Positions 45,977-55,639 of a stretch of DNA of 64,000 nucleotides are shown piece by piece. The notes under the pieces were generated by a model. It did no database searches. It was not told the origin of the DNA and saw nothing but the letters and a program-made list of their open reading frames with translations. The stretch's first letter is position 1. Every line of letters starts with the position of its first letter. Origin of the DNA: Cellvibrionaceae bacterium 1162T.S.0a.05 (GTDB taxonomy: Bacteria > Pseudomonadota > Gammaproteobacteria > Pseudomonadales > Cellvibrionaceae); contig LANB01000001.1 of assembly GCA_000964245.1 (NCBI GenBank), positions 1,636,392 to 1,700,391 of the forward strand. Reading direction: 5' to 3'. The position numbers and the translations under genes were made by a program.

Positions 45977-48298
45977 ATGATTCAGCCAATAACGAACACG
46001 ACAAATCGCTGTCTAGCAAAGGTCTCGCGAGGCGTTGCGCTATTTAGCGCACTCATATTATTGCTGGCACCGTTCTCTTCGGCTGAGCCTCTCAACCTCG
46101 CCCGAGCAGACTATATGTATGCATTGGCATCGCAAAACCACTCTTCCGGTTTTTTCCCCGTAGGGGAAAATGAAAATCTTGCCAATTTTAGCTGCTGCAA
46201 AAAACCCTATATTTTTCATGGTTTAAATCCGAACTTTGAACACCATGACCGCTACTTTTTGTTCGCCGAGGTGGTAAACAACACAAGCCAGCACGAATGG
46301 GTGCTTCACATCAGCAATTTTGGTTTTAAAAATCCAAAGGTCCGGGTAATCAATGCAGAGCATGCAGCCGATCAATTTACACCGGTCGTCAAAGACCTGA
46401 GTGCCGAAATCAACACCATTGGGCGGGCAAGCACGATTACATTGGAACCGGGTGTTTCGTATTTTTTGCTTGTTGAGTTACGGGCGGACAATGTTGTTTG
46501 GCACCCCTACATTGGCTTGATGAGCGAGGAGTATTACGACGGATGGAAAACGCGAATGGATTTCGCCTACAAGTTGGCAATAGGCATTATTCTGGGGCTG
46601 ATTCTTATTGCCTTTATGTGTTGGCTTTTAATGTCGGAAAAAGTGTTTTTATGGGGCGGACTGTCTTCCCTGTTGATGCTTTTCTACTACCTGGAGCACA
46701 GCAGTTTACCTGCCATTTTTTGGCAATCGACCTATGAAAAAACATTTTTGATTTGGTTGCTGATTACCTCGACCTTGATGTCACAAACACTTTTCGCTGC
46801 CGCGTTTTTGCAACTTAATCAAAAGGACAAAATTTGGTACCGCTTTTATGTTGCCGCGTTGGCAAGTTCAGTGGCAGTACTCTTGGCAAGCTATTTTCTT
46901 TCATTCAGAACGGCGAGTATTTTATTTGCCCTTAATTACCTGGTAGTGTGGGGCTTTATCTTATTTTCCGGTATTGCCCGTTTACGCTCCCATGGCCGGT
47001 TTTATGTGCTGTATATTTGTGGTTGGCTGCCTATTGTTTTGTCTATCTTTCATGTGATCTATGTTCTTTTGTTTCCCCAACAAACCGATCATGTTGAAGT
47101 CTCATACAAGCTCATTCATGTACTTTACGTGCAAATTTTACATATGGTTATACACGCAACGGCACTGATTTCGCGTGTTAAATCGATGCGTGACGAAAAA
47201 GCTCATGCTGAATACCTCAGCCAGGCCAAGTCGCGTTTTATTGCACAAAGCAGTCATGATTTGCGACAGCCGCTCAGTTCGATGAATTTGTTTCTGGAAT
47301 ATTTATATCCGCATATTCAGGGGGAGAAAGCCCTGACAATTTTTGAGCATTTGAAGAAAGCCCAACAACATATGCAGGATTCTTTTAACAATATGCTCGA
47401 TATGAGTCGTCTCGAAGCGGGTGCCTTGAACGTCAACATGCGGGCGGTATCAATGGAGCAATTGTTTATAAAACTGCAGCATGAGTTTCAGGTTTTGGCG
47501 CGTGCCAAACCCATTGCATTGCATGTCCATATGAGTAGTGCCTGGGTGCTTAGTGATCCCGCTTTGTTGGAAAGAATCCTGCGAAATTTACTGGCCAATG
47601 CCATTCATTACACCAGGGAGGGCAAAGTGGTGTTGGGTTGTCGAAGAAAGAAGGGACAGCTCATTGTTCAGGTGCTGGATACAGGTTGTGGGATTGATCC
47701 TGAAAGCCAGAATGAGATTTTTGATATTTACAAACGCTCCACCGAGCAACAAAGCCATAGCGCGGGCATTGGTGTCGGGTTATCAATTGTGAAACAGATT
47801 TGCGATTTGTTGGGCCATTCCCTGAATCTGACTTCACACCCAGGTAAGGGAAGCCAATTCAGTATTACTGTGCCCTTGGCCGAAGGACACACTGCCGGAA
47901 AGGCGGGTGATAATTTACTTCCCGGACTGGAAGCACCTTCGGTTCTGCTATTAATTGAAAACGATGAAATTAGAAATGGAATTGCAGATCATTTTACAAA
48001 ATGGGGCTGCGCAGTCGCGACCGTTGAATCGAGGGTTGCGATAAATCAAATTGCCAGCGAGGCCTCCGGCGAGAAGGTCTTTATATTATTGTGTGATTAC
48101 CCTTGTGCCAGCCGTGAGCTTTTTTCGCAAAAGTATGCACTCGACCTGGAAAAGAAATTTATTGCTGCGTGCCTCTGTGAAGCCGATGAGAATCTGCCAG
48201 AAAATTGGATTACCCTCTCCACGGCGTTGCCACCAGCGCAACTTCGAGCGTTATTAAATCTTGCCTACCGCCGTTTAAACAGTGTGATGACAGAATGA
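45977..48298 (+). CDS. 7TMR-DISM sensor histidine kinase with degenerate receiver
   Basis: A 773-residue kinase. A signal peptide (~20-38) leads into an extracellular 7TMR-DISM domain (~40-190) and seven membrane helices (~205-400). HisKA has SSHDLRQPLSSM (H427), and HATPase_c has NLLANAIHYT, DTGCGID and GIGVGLSIVKQ. The last ~125 residues look like a receiver domain: the acidic pair (ENDE) and an Asp (LLCDYP) are there, but the conserved Lys is not, so it may be degenerate. DISM domains often bind carbohydrates or small ligands. The stop overlaps the regulator start (ATGA). Confidence 0.88.
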   Translation: MIQPITNTTNRCLAKVSRGVALFSALILLLAPFSSAEPLNLARADYMYALASQNHSSGFFPVGENENLANFSCCKKPYIFHGLNPNFEHHDRYFLFAEVVNNTSQHEWVLHISNFGFKNPKVRVINAEHAADQFTPVVKDLSAEINTIGRASTITLEPGVSYFLLVELRADNVVWHPYIGLMSEEYYDGWKTRMDFAYKLAIGIILGLILIAFMCWLLMSEKVFLWGGLSSLLMLFYYLEHSSLPAIFWQSTYEKTFLIWLLITSTLMSQTLFAAAFLQLNQKDKIWYRFYVAALASSVAVLLASYFLSFRTASILFALNYLVVWGFILFSGIARLRSHGRFYVLYICGWLPIVLSIFHVIYVLLFPQQTDHVEVSYKLIHVLYVQILHMVIHATALISRVKSMRDEKAHAEYLSQAKSRFIAQSSHDLRQPLSSMNLFLEYLYPHIQGEKALTIFEHLKKAQQHMQDSFNNMLDMSRLEAGALNVNMRAVSMEQLFIKLQHEFQVLARAKPIALHVHMSSAWVLSDPALLERILRNLLANAIHYTREGKVVLGCRRKKGQLIVQVLDTGCGIDPESQNEIFDIYKRSTEQQSHSAGIGVGLSIVKQICDLLGHSLNLTSHPGKGSQFSITVPLAEGHTAGKAGDNLLPGLEAPSVLLLIENDEIRNGIADHFTKWGCAVATVESRVAINQIASEASGEKVFILLCDYPCASRELFSQKYALDLEKKFIAACLCEADENLPENWITLSTALPPAQLRALLNLAYRRLNSVMTE

Positions 48299-48894
48299 AA
48301 GTATTAATTACCGAGGACCACGAGCTCTACCGGGACGGGCTGCGTTTACTGCTTCAGGAAGCCTTCGAGGACATTAATATTCTCGAGGCGGGAGATTTTC
48401 CTGGCAGTGTGTCTTTATTGAAAAAACATCGGGATGTTGCCTTGCTTCTTCTTGATATTCATATTCCGGGCACCAGTGGACTGGAGGGTTTAAGCAAAAT
48501 CAAACAAACATGGCCAGCCTTGCCGGTTGTTATTGTTTCCATTGTTGATAGTCAATTCAGTATTCAACAAATGTTACAGCTGGGTGCTGATGGTTTTATC
48601 TCTAAAACCAGTGGTAAAGCCGCGATGGTTGAAGCCTTGAGAAATATTGTTGCCGGTGAACAGGTAATTGTTCACGGGCAGGAACATGTTGATTCGCAAA
48701 TTTTAACGTCGCGTCAAATAGAAGCGCTTGGCCTGCTTTCTCGGGGTATGACCAACAAGGAAATTGCGACGGCCCTGAAAATATCGCCGGTGACAGCCCG
48801 TGAACATGTGTCTCGATTATTGGAAGTATTCGATTGTGAAAACCGGACACAGGTGGTGTTGAAAGCCCGTCAAGCGGGTTTTATTTTTGACTAA
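48295..48894 (+). CDS. LuxR/NarL-family response regulator
   Basis: A 199-residue regulator from the ATG at 48295; a longer frame into the kinase gene is an artefact. The receiver has ITEDHE, phosphoacceptor D54 (LLLDIHIPG) and ISKTSG with the conserved Lys. The C-terminal HTH is LTSRQIEALGLLSRGMTNKEIA...VTAREHVSRLL. It is the cognate partner of the upstream kinase. Its stop overlaps the convergent znuB stop by 4 bases. Confidence 0.93.
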   Translation: MKVLITEDHELYRDGLRLLLQEAFEDINILEAGDFPGSVSLLKKHRDVALLLLDIHIPGTSGLEGLSKIKQTWPALPVVIVSIVDSQFSIQQMLQLGADGFISKTSGKAAMVEALRNIVAGEQVIVHGQEHVDSQILTSRQIEALGLLSRGMTNKEIATALKISPVTAREHVSRLLEVFDCENRTQVVLKARQAGFIFD

Positions 48895-49694
48895 AATTTA
48901 TTTTTGTTCCGGGCCAATGATTTTAAAATAAACGCCCCGCTAAAAAGCATCGCCGCGCACAAAACGATCGACGGCCCTGTTGGTGTGTCTAACCAGGCGG
49001 AAGCGAGTAAACCACCAATAACACACAGTATCCCGCAGAAACTGGCAAACAAGGCCATCGCTTCTGGCGACCGTGTCAGTTGTTGCGCCGCCGCGGCGGG
49101 AATGATTAGTAAAGCAGTAATGAGTAGTATCCCTACCGTTTTCATTGCCACGGCAATCACGGTGGCCAGGAGAATAATTAACACAATTTTCAGTGCTCTG
49201 ACATTCAAACCTTCTGCTTGCGCCAGCTCTTCGTCGATTGAAATCATTAATAATTTTCGCCAGAAAAAGATCAACAAGCCGAGGCTCAATAACACAAGTG
49301 CAGCGATAACGAACACATCTTGCAGATTCACCATCAACAAGTCGCCAAATAAATACGCGTAGAGATCGACGCGCTGGCTGGGCAGCACACTCACAACAAC
49401 GAGACCCAAAGCTAAAGAAGAGTGCGAGAGGATGCCGAGTAAACTGTCGCTGCTCATTCGCGTGTTACTTTGCAAAGCGAGAAGCAAAAGCGCGATGACA
49501 ATACAACAGAAAAGAATGCCGATTTGTATATTCCAGTGAAACATTAAGGCCGCAGCGACACCCAGTAACGCAGAATGAGCAAGCGTATCGCCGAGGTAGG
49601 CCATGCCACGCCAAACAGTAAAAGAACCGAGAGGGCCGGCGACCAGGGCAACCAGAATGCCAACGAGCGCAGGAAGCAGAAGTAAGTCAATCAT
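48891..49694 (-). CDS. znuB: Zinc ABC transporter permease
   Basis: A 267-residue ABC-3 family permease from the ATG at 49694 (a longer frame overlaps znuC further). About eight helices; WRGMAYLGDTLAHSALLGVA and the later AEGLNVRALK are family signatures. The start overlaps the znuC stop by 8 bases. With ZnuC and ZnuA it imports Zn2+. Confidence 0.94.
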   Translation of the reverse strand: MIDLLLLPALVGILVALVAGPLGSFTVWRGMAYLGDTLAHSALLGVAAALMFHWNIQIGILFCCIVIALLLLALQSNTRMSSDSLLGILSHSSLALGLVVVSVLPSQRVDLYAYLFGDLLMVNLQDVFVIAALVLLSLGLLIFFWRKLLMISIDEELAQAEGLNVRALKIVLIILLATVIAVAMKTVGILLITALLIIPAAAAQQLTRSPEAMALFASFCGILCVIGGLLASAWLDTPTGPSIVLCAAMLFSGAFILKSLARNKNKF

Positions 49695-50460
49695 CGTGTT
49701 TACACCCCGCGTCACAGTGCACGACATCGCCGTGCATATCGTGATGGTGATCGTGGTGATGGGTGTATACCGCCACATCTTCTGCGACTTGTTTGCCAAA
49801 GAGTTTTAAATACTCCGGGTGTTTACTCACACTTTCCGGCTCGCCGTGGCAACAAATGTGTTGATTCAAACACAAGACTTTATCTGTTTGCGCCATAACC
49901 AGATGCAAATCGTGGCTGACCATTAATACTGCGCAATCCTGTTCGTCGCGCAAGGCGGCGATCAAGCGGTAGAGGGCGGCCTGGCCATTGATATCAACAC
50001 CTTGCAAAGGTTCGTCGAGGACCAGTAAATCCGGTTTCCGTAGCAGGGCGCGAGCGAGTAACACGCGTTGAAGTTCACCGCCGCTAAGAGTCTGCATTGA
50101 CGCGCCGTTTAAATGTGCCACCCCGGTTTTTTCGAGGGCCGCCTGGCGCGCTTTTTTGTTGGAATCGGCAAGGCTTAAAAAGCGCGAGACTTTCAAGGGC
50201 ATGCTACTTGCCAGTTGCAAACGTTGCGGCATGTAACCAATGCGCAGTTGCGGTTTTTTATGTATATGCCCACTCGAAGGGGTCAACAGACCGCAAATAA
50301 TTTTCATTAGCGTGCTTTTGCCAGCGCCATTGGGCCCAATGACGGTGGTGATTTCGCGTTCGGCGATGGTCAGGGAAATGTTGCGAATAATCTCGCGCCC
50401 CTGATCAACAAAACTCAGGTTGTGGACTTCGAGTAAGCTGTTGTTCGTTAAGTTGTTCAT
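49687..50460 (-). CDS. znuC: Zinc ABC transporter ATPase with His-rich tail
   Basis: A 257-residue ABC ATPase from the ATG at 50460. Walker A is GPNGAGKST, the signature is LSGGELQRV, Walker B is LLVLDEPLQGVD and the switch His is in VSHDLH. The C-terminus is a His/Asp/Cys cluster (HHHDHHHDMHG, then HCDAGCKHDD), likely to bind zinc. It follows zur by 11 bases. Order zur-znuC-znuB is the pseudomonad arrangement. Confidence 0.95.
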   Translation of the reverse strand: MNNLTNNSLLEVHNLSFVDQGREIIRNISLTIAEREITTVIGPNGAGKSTLMKIICGLLTPSSGHIHKKPQLRIGYMPQRLQLASSMPLKVSRFLSLADSNKKARQAALEKTGVAHLNGASMQTLSGGELQRVLLARALLRKPDLLVLDEPLQGVDINGQAALYRLIAALRDEQDCAVLMVSHDLHLVMAQTDKVLCLNQHICCHGEPESVSKHPEYLKLFGKQVAEDVAVYTHHHDHHHDMHGDVVHCDAGCKHDD

Positions 50461-50471
50461 CGCCGAACGGT

Positions 50472-50948
50472 TCACCGACAATTCTCACAAAGCCCAAGGA
50501 CTTCCAGCACCTGGCTTTTTACTGAAAAGCGGTTTTGCGAGGCACTCAGGTTGATAGCCTGTTGAATCGTGGCACTGTGCACCTCGTCGGTGAAGCCGCA
50601 ATTCGAGCAAATAAACAGCGCATCACTGTGTTTGTGCAAGGGGTTATTGCAACCGACAAAGGCATTCAAAGAGTGCACCTTGTGGATCAAATCATTTTCC
50701 AACAGAAAATCCAGACTGCGGTAAACTGTCGGCGGTGCGACGCGCTCGCGATCTGAGCTGGCCTGTAGAAGATCCATTAAATCATAAGCGCCAAGGGGCG
50801 AATGGCTCTGCCAAATCAATTCGAGAATTTTTTTTCGCAGGCGGGTCAAGCGCACACCGCGTTTTTGACAAAGGGATTCCGCACGGGTGAGCGCACTGCG
50901 GATGCAAGCATCGTGATCGTGGGCAGCATTCAGTTTGATTTTGTTCAT
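50472..50948 (-). CDS. zur: Zinc uptake regulator (Fur family)
   Basis: A 158-residue Fur-family repressor from the ATG at 50948. The winged helix contains LTRLRKKILELIWQSHSPLGAYDLMD and PPTVYRSLDFLLENDLIHK; the zinc sites are HKHSDALFICSNCG and the C-terminal CENC. In Zn-replete cells it would repress this divergent locus through the adjacent dyad. An in-frame start at 51026 would place the N-terminus next to the operator and was rejected. Confidence 0.92.
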   Translation of the reverse strand: MNKIKLNAAHDHDACIRSALTRAESLCQKRGVRLTRLRKKILELIWQSHSPLGAYDLMDLLQASSDRERVAPPTVYRSLDFLLENDLIHKVHSLNAFVGCNNPLHKHSDALFICSNCGFTDEVHSATIQQAINLSASQNRFSVKSQVLEVLGLCENCR

Positions 50949-51029
50949 AGTGGTCGCACTGACTGATTTGCTATTGGCAATATGCTTCGTTACTAAAATA
51001 CTGATTTCTCGTGGCTTTGCGGCCAAAAA

Positions 51030-51053
51030 GATATGTTATCATATAACAAAATT
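51030..51053. promoter_or_regulatory. Zur box between zur and znuA
   Basis: GATATGTTATCATATAACAAAATT matches the AT-rich Zur dyad (consensus like GAAATGTTATANTATAACATTTC). Its core TGTTAT-CAT-ATAACA has perfect 6-base arms. It sits between the divergent zur-znuC-znuB and znuA transcripts and can control both. Confidence 0.85.
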
Positions 51054-51075
51054 ACCCTGCTGTAAGTGTTCTTGA

Positions 51076-51915
51076 ATGAAATTCCTGTCTTTTGTGTTTC
51101 TGATCGTGTTGGCTCAGCCTGCCTTTACCACAGAAATTCGCGTACTTTCCTCTATTAAGCCCCTGTCTTTAATAGTTGAGGCCTATACTGTTGATTTGCC
51201 GGTTGTGAGTGACACCTTGCTCGCACCGGAACAATCACCCCATCACCTGAGCCTCAAGGTGTCACAGCTGACAAAGCTGAAACGGGCTGACATCGTGTTG
51301 TGGGTTGGCCCAGAATTAGAGCCCTTTTTAAGCAAGCCCCTGAAGAACAAAAATTCCCTTTGTTTCTCCTGCTTGTCAGGGCTGAACCGTCTGGAAATAG
51401 AGCATGGTATGCATGGACAGGTGCTGGACCCGCATGTGTGGCTAGACCTCGATAATGTTATGCGCCTCGTAAAGGCTTTGAGCACAACACTACAGGCAGT
51501 GTTACCGTATGAAAAAGCCACACTGCAAGCGAGGGAAGCGGAATTACTTTCGCAGCTTGCTGAACAAAAAGCGCGTACAACAGAGCGTATGGATGGGGTC
51601 AGACAAGCTTTTATAACCTACCACAACTCGCTCAAGCACTACGTAAGTGCTTACAAACTTCCCGAGGTCAAAGCCATTTTTGAAGGCACAGAAGCGAGTA
51701 TCAGTGCAGCCCATCTTGTAGAGCTCAAGCGATATGCAGCGAGTTATAGCTGTTTAATTGCAGATATTCAGGAAGTGCCGAGCGCAAAACCCTACGCGCA
51801 GCAGATGGACTTACCGTTGGTGGTAATGGATTTGATGGCGGTAAATAAACAAAGCTGGTGGGACTATTACGACGCGCTTGGCGACGCAATTCATGGCTGT
51901 TCAAAACAGAAATAA
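51076..51915 (+). CDS. znuA: Zinc ABC transporter substrate-binding protein
   Basis: A 279-residue cluster A-I binding protein. The signal peptide is residues 1-18. Zinc ligands are expected from SPHHLSLK (H56 or H57), LDPHVWLD and the later ITYHNSLKHY; the usual His-rich loop is reduced to EHGMHG. The C-terminus has SCLIADIQEVPSAKPYAQQ. Small for ZnuA (E. coli ~310) because of the short loop. Confidence 0.93.
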   Translation: MKFLSFVFLIVLAQPAFTTEIRVLSSIKPLSLIVEAYTVDLPVVSDTLLAPEQSPHHLSLKVSQLTKLKRADIVLWVGPELEPFLSKPLKNKNSLCFSCLSGLNRLEIEHGMHGQVLDPHVWLDLDNVMRLVKALSTTLQAVLPYEKATLQAREAELLSQLAEQKARTTERMDGVRQAFITYHNSLKHYVSAYKLPEVKAIFEGTEASISAAHLVELKRYAASYSCLIADIQEVPSAKPYAQQMDLPLVVMDLMAVNKQSWWDYYDALGDAIHGCSKQK

Positions 51916-51923
51916 AGCGAGCT

Positions 51924-51978
51924 AAAAAATTCCCCGCGCCAATTTCAAAAGAAAGGGAGGAGAGAACGGCGCGGGGAA
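51924..51978 (-). terminator. Terminator for the small exported-protein gene, with an unusually large loop
   Basis: On the minus strand an 11-bp GC-rich stem (TTCCCCGCGCC / GGCGCGGGGAA) is followed by TTTTTT (51929-51924). The loop is 27 bases and purine-rich on the plus strand. It also lies after znuA and may stop both. Confidence 0.7.
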
Positions 51979-52007
51979 AGGCGTGTAACGCCAGTCACAT
52001 TAGCCCT

Positions 52008-52301
52008 TTAGTACTCAAGGCTGTTGAGCAGCTTGCGCTCCAAAACAGTCTCCAGCACAGTATTCATGCTTTGATTGATAGTCTCAGTGCGAGACTTCAG
52101 GTCTGCCATTTGGTGCACGTTAGCTTGAGTGTTGTAAGGCACTACTGCCCAGCTGTCGCTGGCACCTGTATCCGCAATCGCAACGTCCAGTATGGATGAT
52201 GCAGAACCTGCTAATTGAGGATTAAAGGCACCAACTTCGTCACTGGCCAGAGCAACACTTGAAGCAAGGGCAAGAAACATTGCCAATACTACGTTCTTCA
52301 T
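52008..52301 (-). CDS. Small exported protein of unknown function
   Basis: A 97-residue protein with a clear signal peptide (residues 1-19, ALASSVALA-SDEV). The mature part is ~78 residues, without Cys, with a helical C-terminal half (VHQMADLKSRTETINQSMNTVLETVLERKLLNSL). I do not recognise the family. It has its own terminator, a normal ribosome-site region (GGAGAAAC) and a repeat-rich upstream region. Located between znuA and polA. Confidence 0.75.
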   Translation of the reverse strand: MKNVVLAMFLALASSVALASDEVGAFNPQLAGSASSILDVAIADTGASDSWAVVPYNTQANVHQMADLKSRTETINQSMNTVLETVLERKLLNSLEY

Positions 52302-52357
52302 AAGTTTCTCCAGTTAGTTAAGTTGATACCGAATGTCGGCTTGTGGCTGACTTCCGT

Positions 52358-52441
52358 GCAAAGTGTTACTTTGCGTTACGTATGGTAACACTTGTTCGGC
52401 ATTGTGCAAGTTTTTTTTCTGTGATCGAGGTAACACTTTGC
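52358..52441. promoter_or_regulatory. Cluster of three GTAACACTT motifs upstream of the small exported-protein gene
   Basis: GCAAAGTGTTAC (52358-52369) is the exact reverse complement of GTAACACTTTGC (52430-52441), and a third copy GTAACACTT is at 52385-52393. The first and third form a perfect 9-bp inverted repeat with a 15-base spacer. They lie 57-140 bases upstream of the 52301 start and look like an operator array. Confidence 0.6.
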
Positions 52442-52473
52442 AGCTGTAGGCCAATAAAATCAGTACCTATGTC

Positions 52474-52512
52474 CATATCCAGGGTATGAGGCCACACTTC
52501 CTCCTGGATATG
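52474..52512. repeat. 10-bp perfect inverted repeat
   Basis: CATATCCAGG and CCTGGATATG, separated by 19 bases, in the intergenic region before polA. No T-run follows, so it is not a standard terminator. It might be a binding site or a hairpin in the polA leader. The rest of 52302-52658 (357 bp) shows only the GTAACACTT cluster and no ORF. Confidence 0.5.
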
Positions 52513-52658
52513 CTAAAAATCGGGTACTTCGGTAACAAATAATTCACAATAAGGACTATTACTTCTCGCGATATTCAAGAGCGGCAGTTCCATTTCACGC
52601 CGTTACATTCATTTGCGTTATCCTAGGCAGCCGCAAACGCTCAACGCATTAGGATCCC

Positions 52659-55391
52659 ATGGCTAAGAAAGACAACCCTCTGGTGCTGGTAGACGGCTCG
52701 TCTTACCTGTATCGCGCCTATTACGCCTCACAAAGCTCAACTCAACGGCTTCATAACTCCAAGGGGCAACCGACCGGGGCGACCAAAATCATCATTAGCA
52801 TGATCAAGAAACTCCAAAAGGATTACCCCGACAGTGTGGTCGCAGTTATTTTTGACGCAAAGGGCAAAACCTTTCGCGATGACATTTACCCCGAGTACAA
52901 GGCCACCCGCCCCCCCATGCCTGATGATTTACGGGAGCAAGTCGAACCGATCCACAAAATCATTGAGGCCATGGGAGTGCCGCTGATCGTTGTTCCCGGT
53001 GTGGAAGCGGATGATGTGATTGGCACCTTGTGCCAGCGTGCCGTAGAGAAAAAAATCAATGTTGTTGTGTCGACAGGGGATAAAGATTTGGCGCAACTCG
53101 TCAATGAGCATGTGCGTCTTATCGACACGATGAAAAACACGGTGCTTGACGTGGAAGGTGTAAAAAATAAATTTGGCATTCCGCCCGAATTAATTATCGA
53201 CTTTCTAGCGCTGATGGGCGATTCCTCCGACAACATTCCCGGCGTGCCCGGTGTGGGTGAGAAAACCGCACTCGGATTGTTACAAGGGCTCGGTGGGCTC
53301 GACGACATTTATGCAAACCTCGATAAAGTTGCAACGCTGAGTTTTCGCGGCGCCAAAACGCTCGCACCTAAACTGGAAGAAAATAAAGATAAGGCCGATC
53401 TTTCTTATGAATTGGCGACCATCAAGCTTGATGTCGATCTGGATTTCAAAATTGAAGATCTCCACTATAGGGAAGCAGACAACGACAGTTTGATGAAATA
53501 TTTTGTCGATTTTGAATTCAAAGCCTGGGTGGCTGAGTTGAGTGAAAATACAGATGCCGCTCCCGTTACCGCAGAGAAAATTGAAACACACTACGAAACG
53601 ATTTTTGATGAAGCTGAGCTGGATGCCTGGTTAAAAAAACTTGTCGCAGCTGACCTGTTTGCCTTTGATACTGAAACTAACAGCTTGAACTATATGCAAG
53701 CGGAGTTGATCGGTGTCAGCTTTGCGTGTGAACCCGGCAAGGCGGCTTATGTACCGTGTGCGCACGACTATCTCGGAGCGCCGCAACAAATTTCACGCGA
53801 AACCCTGCTTGCAAAATTAAAACCCATTCTCGAAGATGCCAGCATTGCCAAGGTCGGACAAAATTTGAAATACGATGCGAATGTACTGGCAAATTACGCG
53901 ATAAAAATGCGCGGTATGGACTTCGATACCATGCTTGAATCCTATGTGTTTAATAGCACGGCATCGCGCCACGACATGGATTCGCTGGCACTGGCTTATC
54001 TTGGTGTGAATACCATTCATTTTGAAGATATCGCAGGCAAAGGCAGTAAACAATTAACCTTTAATCAAATCGATTTACAGCAAGCCGGGCCCTATGCGGC
54101 GGAAGATGCGGATATCACTTTGCGTTTGCACAATACCTTGTGGCCGAAAATTGCTGAAGAAAAAGGCTTGAAAAACGTTTTACAGGATATCGAAATTCCC
54201 TTGATGCCCGTGCTTGCAAAAATAGAGCGTCAAGGCACGCTGATCGATGCGGGCATACTGCAAAAACAAACAGAAGAGCACAAAGAAAATATTAAAAAGC
54301 TAGAACAAAAAGCCTATGAACTTGCGGGCGAAGAATTCAATATCGGCTCACCGAAACAACTGGGGAAAATCCTTTTTGAAAAACTGCAATTGCCAGTTAA
54401 AAAGAAAACCAAAACGGGTGCGGTTTCTACTGCGGAAGATATCCTGCAAGAGCTTGCGCTCGACTATCCCCTTCCAAAAGTTATTCTGGAATATCGTGGA
54501 TTGTCAAAACTGGTTTCCACTTACACCGAAAAATTACCGCTGTTAATCAACCCACAAACGGGCCGGGTACACACCTCCTACCAACAAGCGGTTGCCAGCA
54601 CCGGGCGTTTGTCATCAACGGACCCGAATTTACAAAACATTCCTATTAAAACGGAAGCTGGCCGCCGTGTGCGGCAAGCTTTTATCGCTCCCAAGGGTTA
54701 TAAGATCGTCGCGGCCGATTATTCGCAAATTGAATTGCGCATCATGGCGCATTTAAGCAGCGACGCGGGATTGCAGGAAGCCTTTGCGGCCAATCTCGAT
54801 GTGCACAAAGCCACAGCAGCGGAAGTATTCGATACGCCACTTGATAAAGTGAGCCCCGAACAACGTCGCTCTGCCAAAGCCATTAACTTTGGTTTGATTT
54901 ACGGCATGTCAGCGTTCGGTCTTGCGAAACAGTTGGGTATCGGCCGCAACGATGCGCAGCGCTATATCGATCGTTATTTCGCTCGTTATCCCGGTGTGGC
55001 GGACTATATGACCAATATTCGCCTGAAAGCGGCAGAGCAAGGCTACGTTGAAACCTTGATGGGCCGCCGTTTATACCTGCCGGATATCAATAGCCGTAAC
55101 GCTATCCGTCGCAAAGCCGCGGAACGTGTGGCTATTAATGCGCCCATGCAGGGAACTGCGGCCGATATCATCAAATTGGCCATGATCAAGGTTGATGCCT
55201 GGTTGGAAGCTGAAAAAGTTGATGCCCGCATGATCATGCAAGTTCACGATGAATTGGTGCTTGAAGTGGCTGAAAATGAGGTAGATGCCATCAGTGACGC
55301 GCTCTGCGAGCGCATGTCGGCAGCGGCTGAACTGTCTGTGCCACTCCTGGTTGAGGCAGGCCGGGGAAAAAATTGGGAAGAAGCGCATTAA
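52659..55391 (+). CDS. polA: DNA polymerase I
   Basis: A 910-residue enzyme for Okazaki-fragment processing and repair. The 5' nuclease domain is at ~1-290 ([25 protein letters not shown]). The 3'-5' proofreading domain is at ~310-510 and appears active ([13 protein letters not shown] has the DxE). The polymerase domain has motif A DYSQIELR, the O-helix [16 protein letters not shown] and motif [12 protein letters not shown]. The C-terminus is normal. Its own terminator follows at 55509. Confidence 0.98.
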   Translation: MAKKDNPLVLVDGSSYLYRAYYASQSSTQRLHNSKGQPTGATKIIISMIKKLQKDYPDSVVAVIFDAKGKTFRDDIYPEYKATRPPMPDDLREQVEPIHKIIEAMGVPLIVVPGVEADDVIGTLCQRAVEKKINVVVSTGDKDLAQLVNEHVRLIDTMKNTVLDVEGVKNKFGIPPELIIDFLALMGDSSDNIPGVPGVGEKTALGLLQGLGGLDDIYANLDKVATLSFRGAKTLAPKLEENKDKADLSYELATIKLDVDLDFKIEDLHYREADNDSLMKYFVDFEFKAWVAELSENTDAAPVTAEKIETHYETIFDEAELDAWLKKLVAADLFAFDTETNSLNYMQAELIGVSFACEPGKAAYVPCAHDYLGAPQQISRETLLAKLKPILEDASIAKVGQNLKYDANVLANYAIKMRGMDFDTMLESYVFNSTASRHDMDSLALAYLGVNTIHFEDIAGKGSKQLTFNQIDLQQAGPYAAEDADITLRLHNTLWPKIAEEKGLKNVLQDIEIPLMPVLAKIERQGTLIDAGILQKQTEEHKENIKKLEQKAYELAGEEFNIGSPKQLGKILFEKLQLPVKKKTKTGAVSTAEDILQELALDYPLPKVILEYRGLSKLVSTYTEKLPLLINPQTGRVHTSYQQAVASTGRLSSTDPNLQNIPIKTEAGRRVRQAFIAPKGYKIVAADYSQIELRIMAHLSSDAGLQEAFAANLDVHKATAAEVFDTPLDKVSPEQRRSAKAINFGLIYGMSAFGLAKQLGIGRNDAQRYIDRYFARYPGVADYMTNIRLKAAEQGYVETLMGRRLYLPDINSRNAIRRKAAERVAINAPMQGTAADIIKLAMIKVDAWLEAEKVDARMIMQVHDELVLEVAENEVDAISDALCERMSAAAELSVPLLVEAGRGKNWEEAH

Positions 55392-55508
55392 TTTTTTATG
55401 ACAGACTGAACTTTGCTGAAAACGCCCTGTCAGAACCTCTGAGCGAGCACAGAAGTATGGTTTTTTCTCCAACTCAACTTACTTGATTGAAAAGAATTAA
55501 TTGCAATG

Positions 55509-55540
55509 GCCCCGAATTCTCTGAATCCGGGGCTTTTTTT
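55509..55540 (+). terminator. polA rho-independent terminator
   Basis: GCCCCG...CGGGGC with a further A/T-rich extension forms an ~10-bp stem with a 3-base loop, followed by seven T. It is 118 bases after the polA stop. Confidence 0.88.
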
Positions 55541-55639
55541 ATGTTTTTCAGTTACTTCCGGTTAAAAAACAAACAGAGCGCTCAATTCAGGAACATGTGC
55601 CGATCAATCCACAGATTTAAACGCCAATTGTGGAAGCAA

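Noticed and set aside
45828..46019. 64-residue N-terminal extension of the SARP-hydrolase protein
   Set aside because: It would overlap the divergent kinase gene, is Cys-rich and unlike a domain, and the SARP fold starts at the internal ATG.
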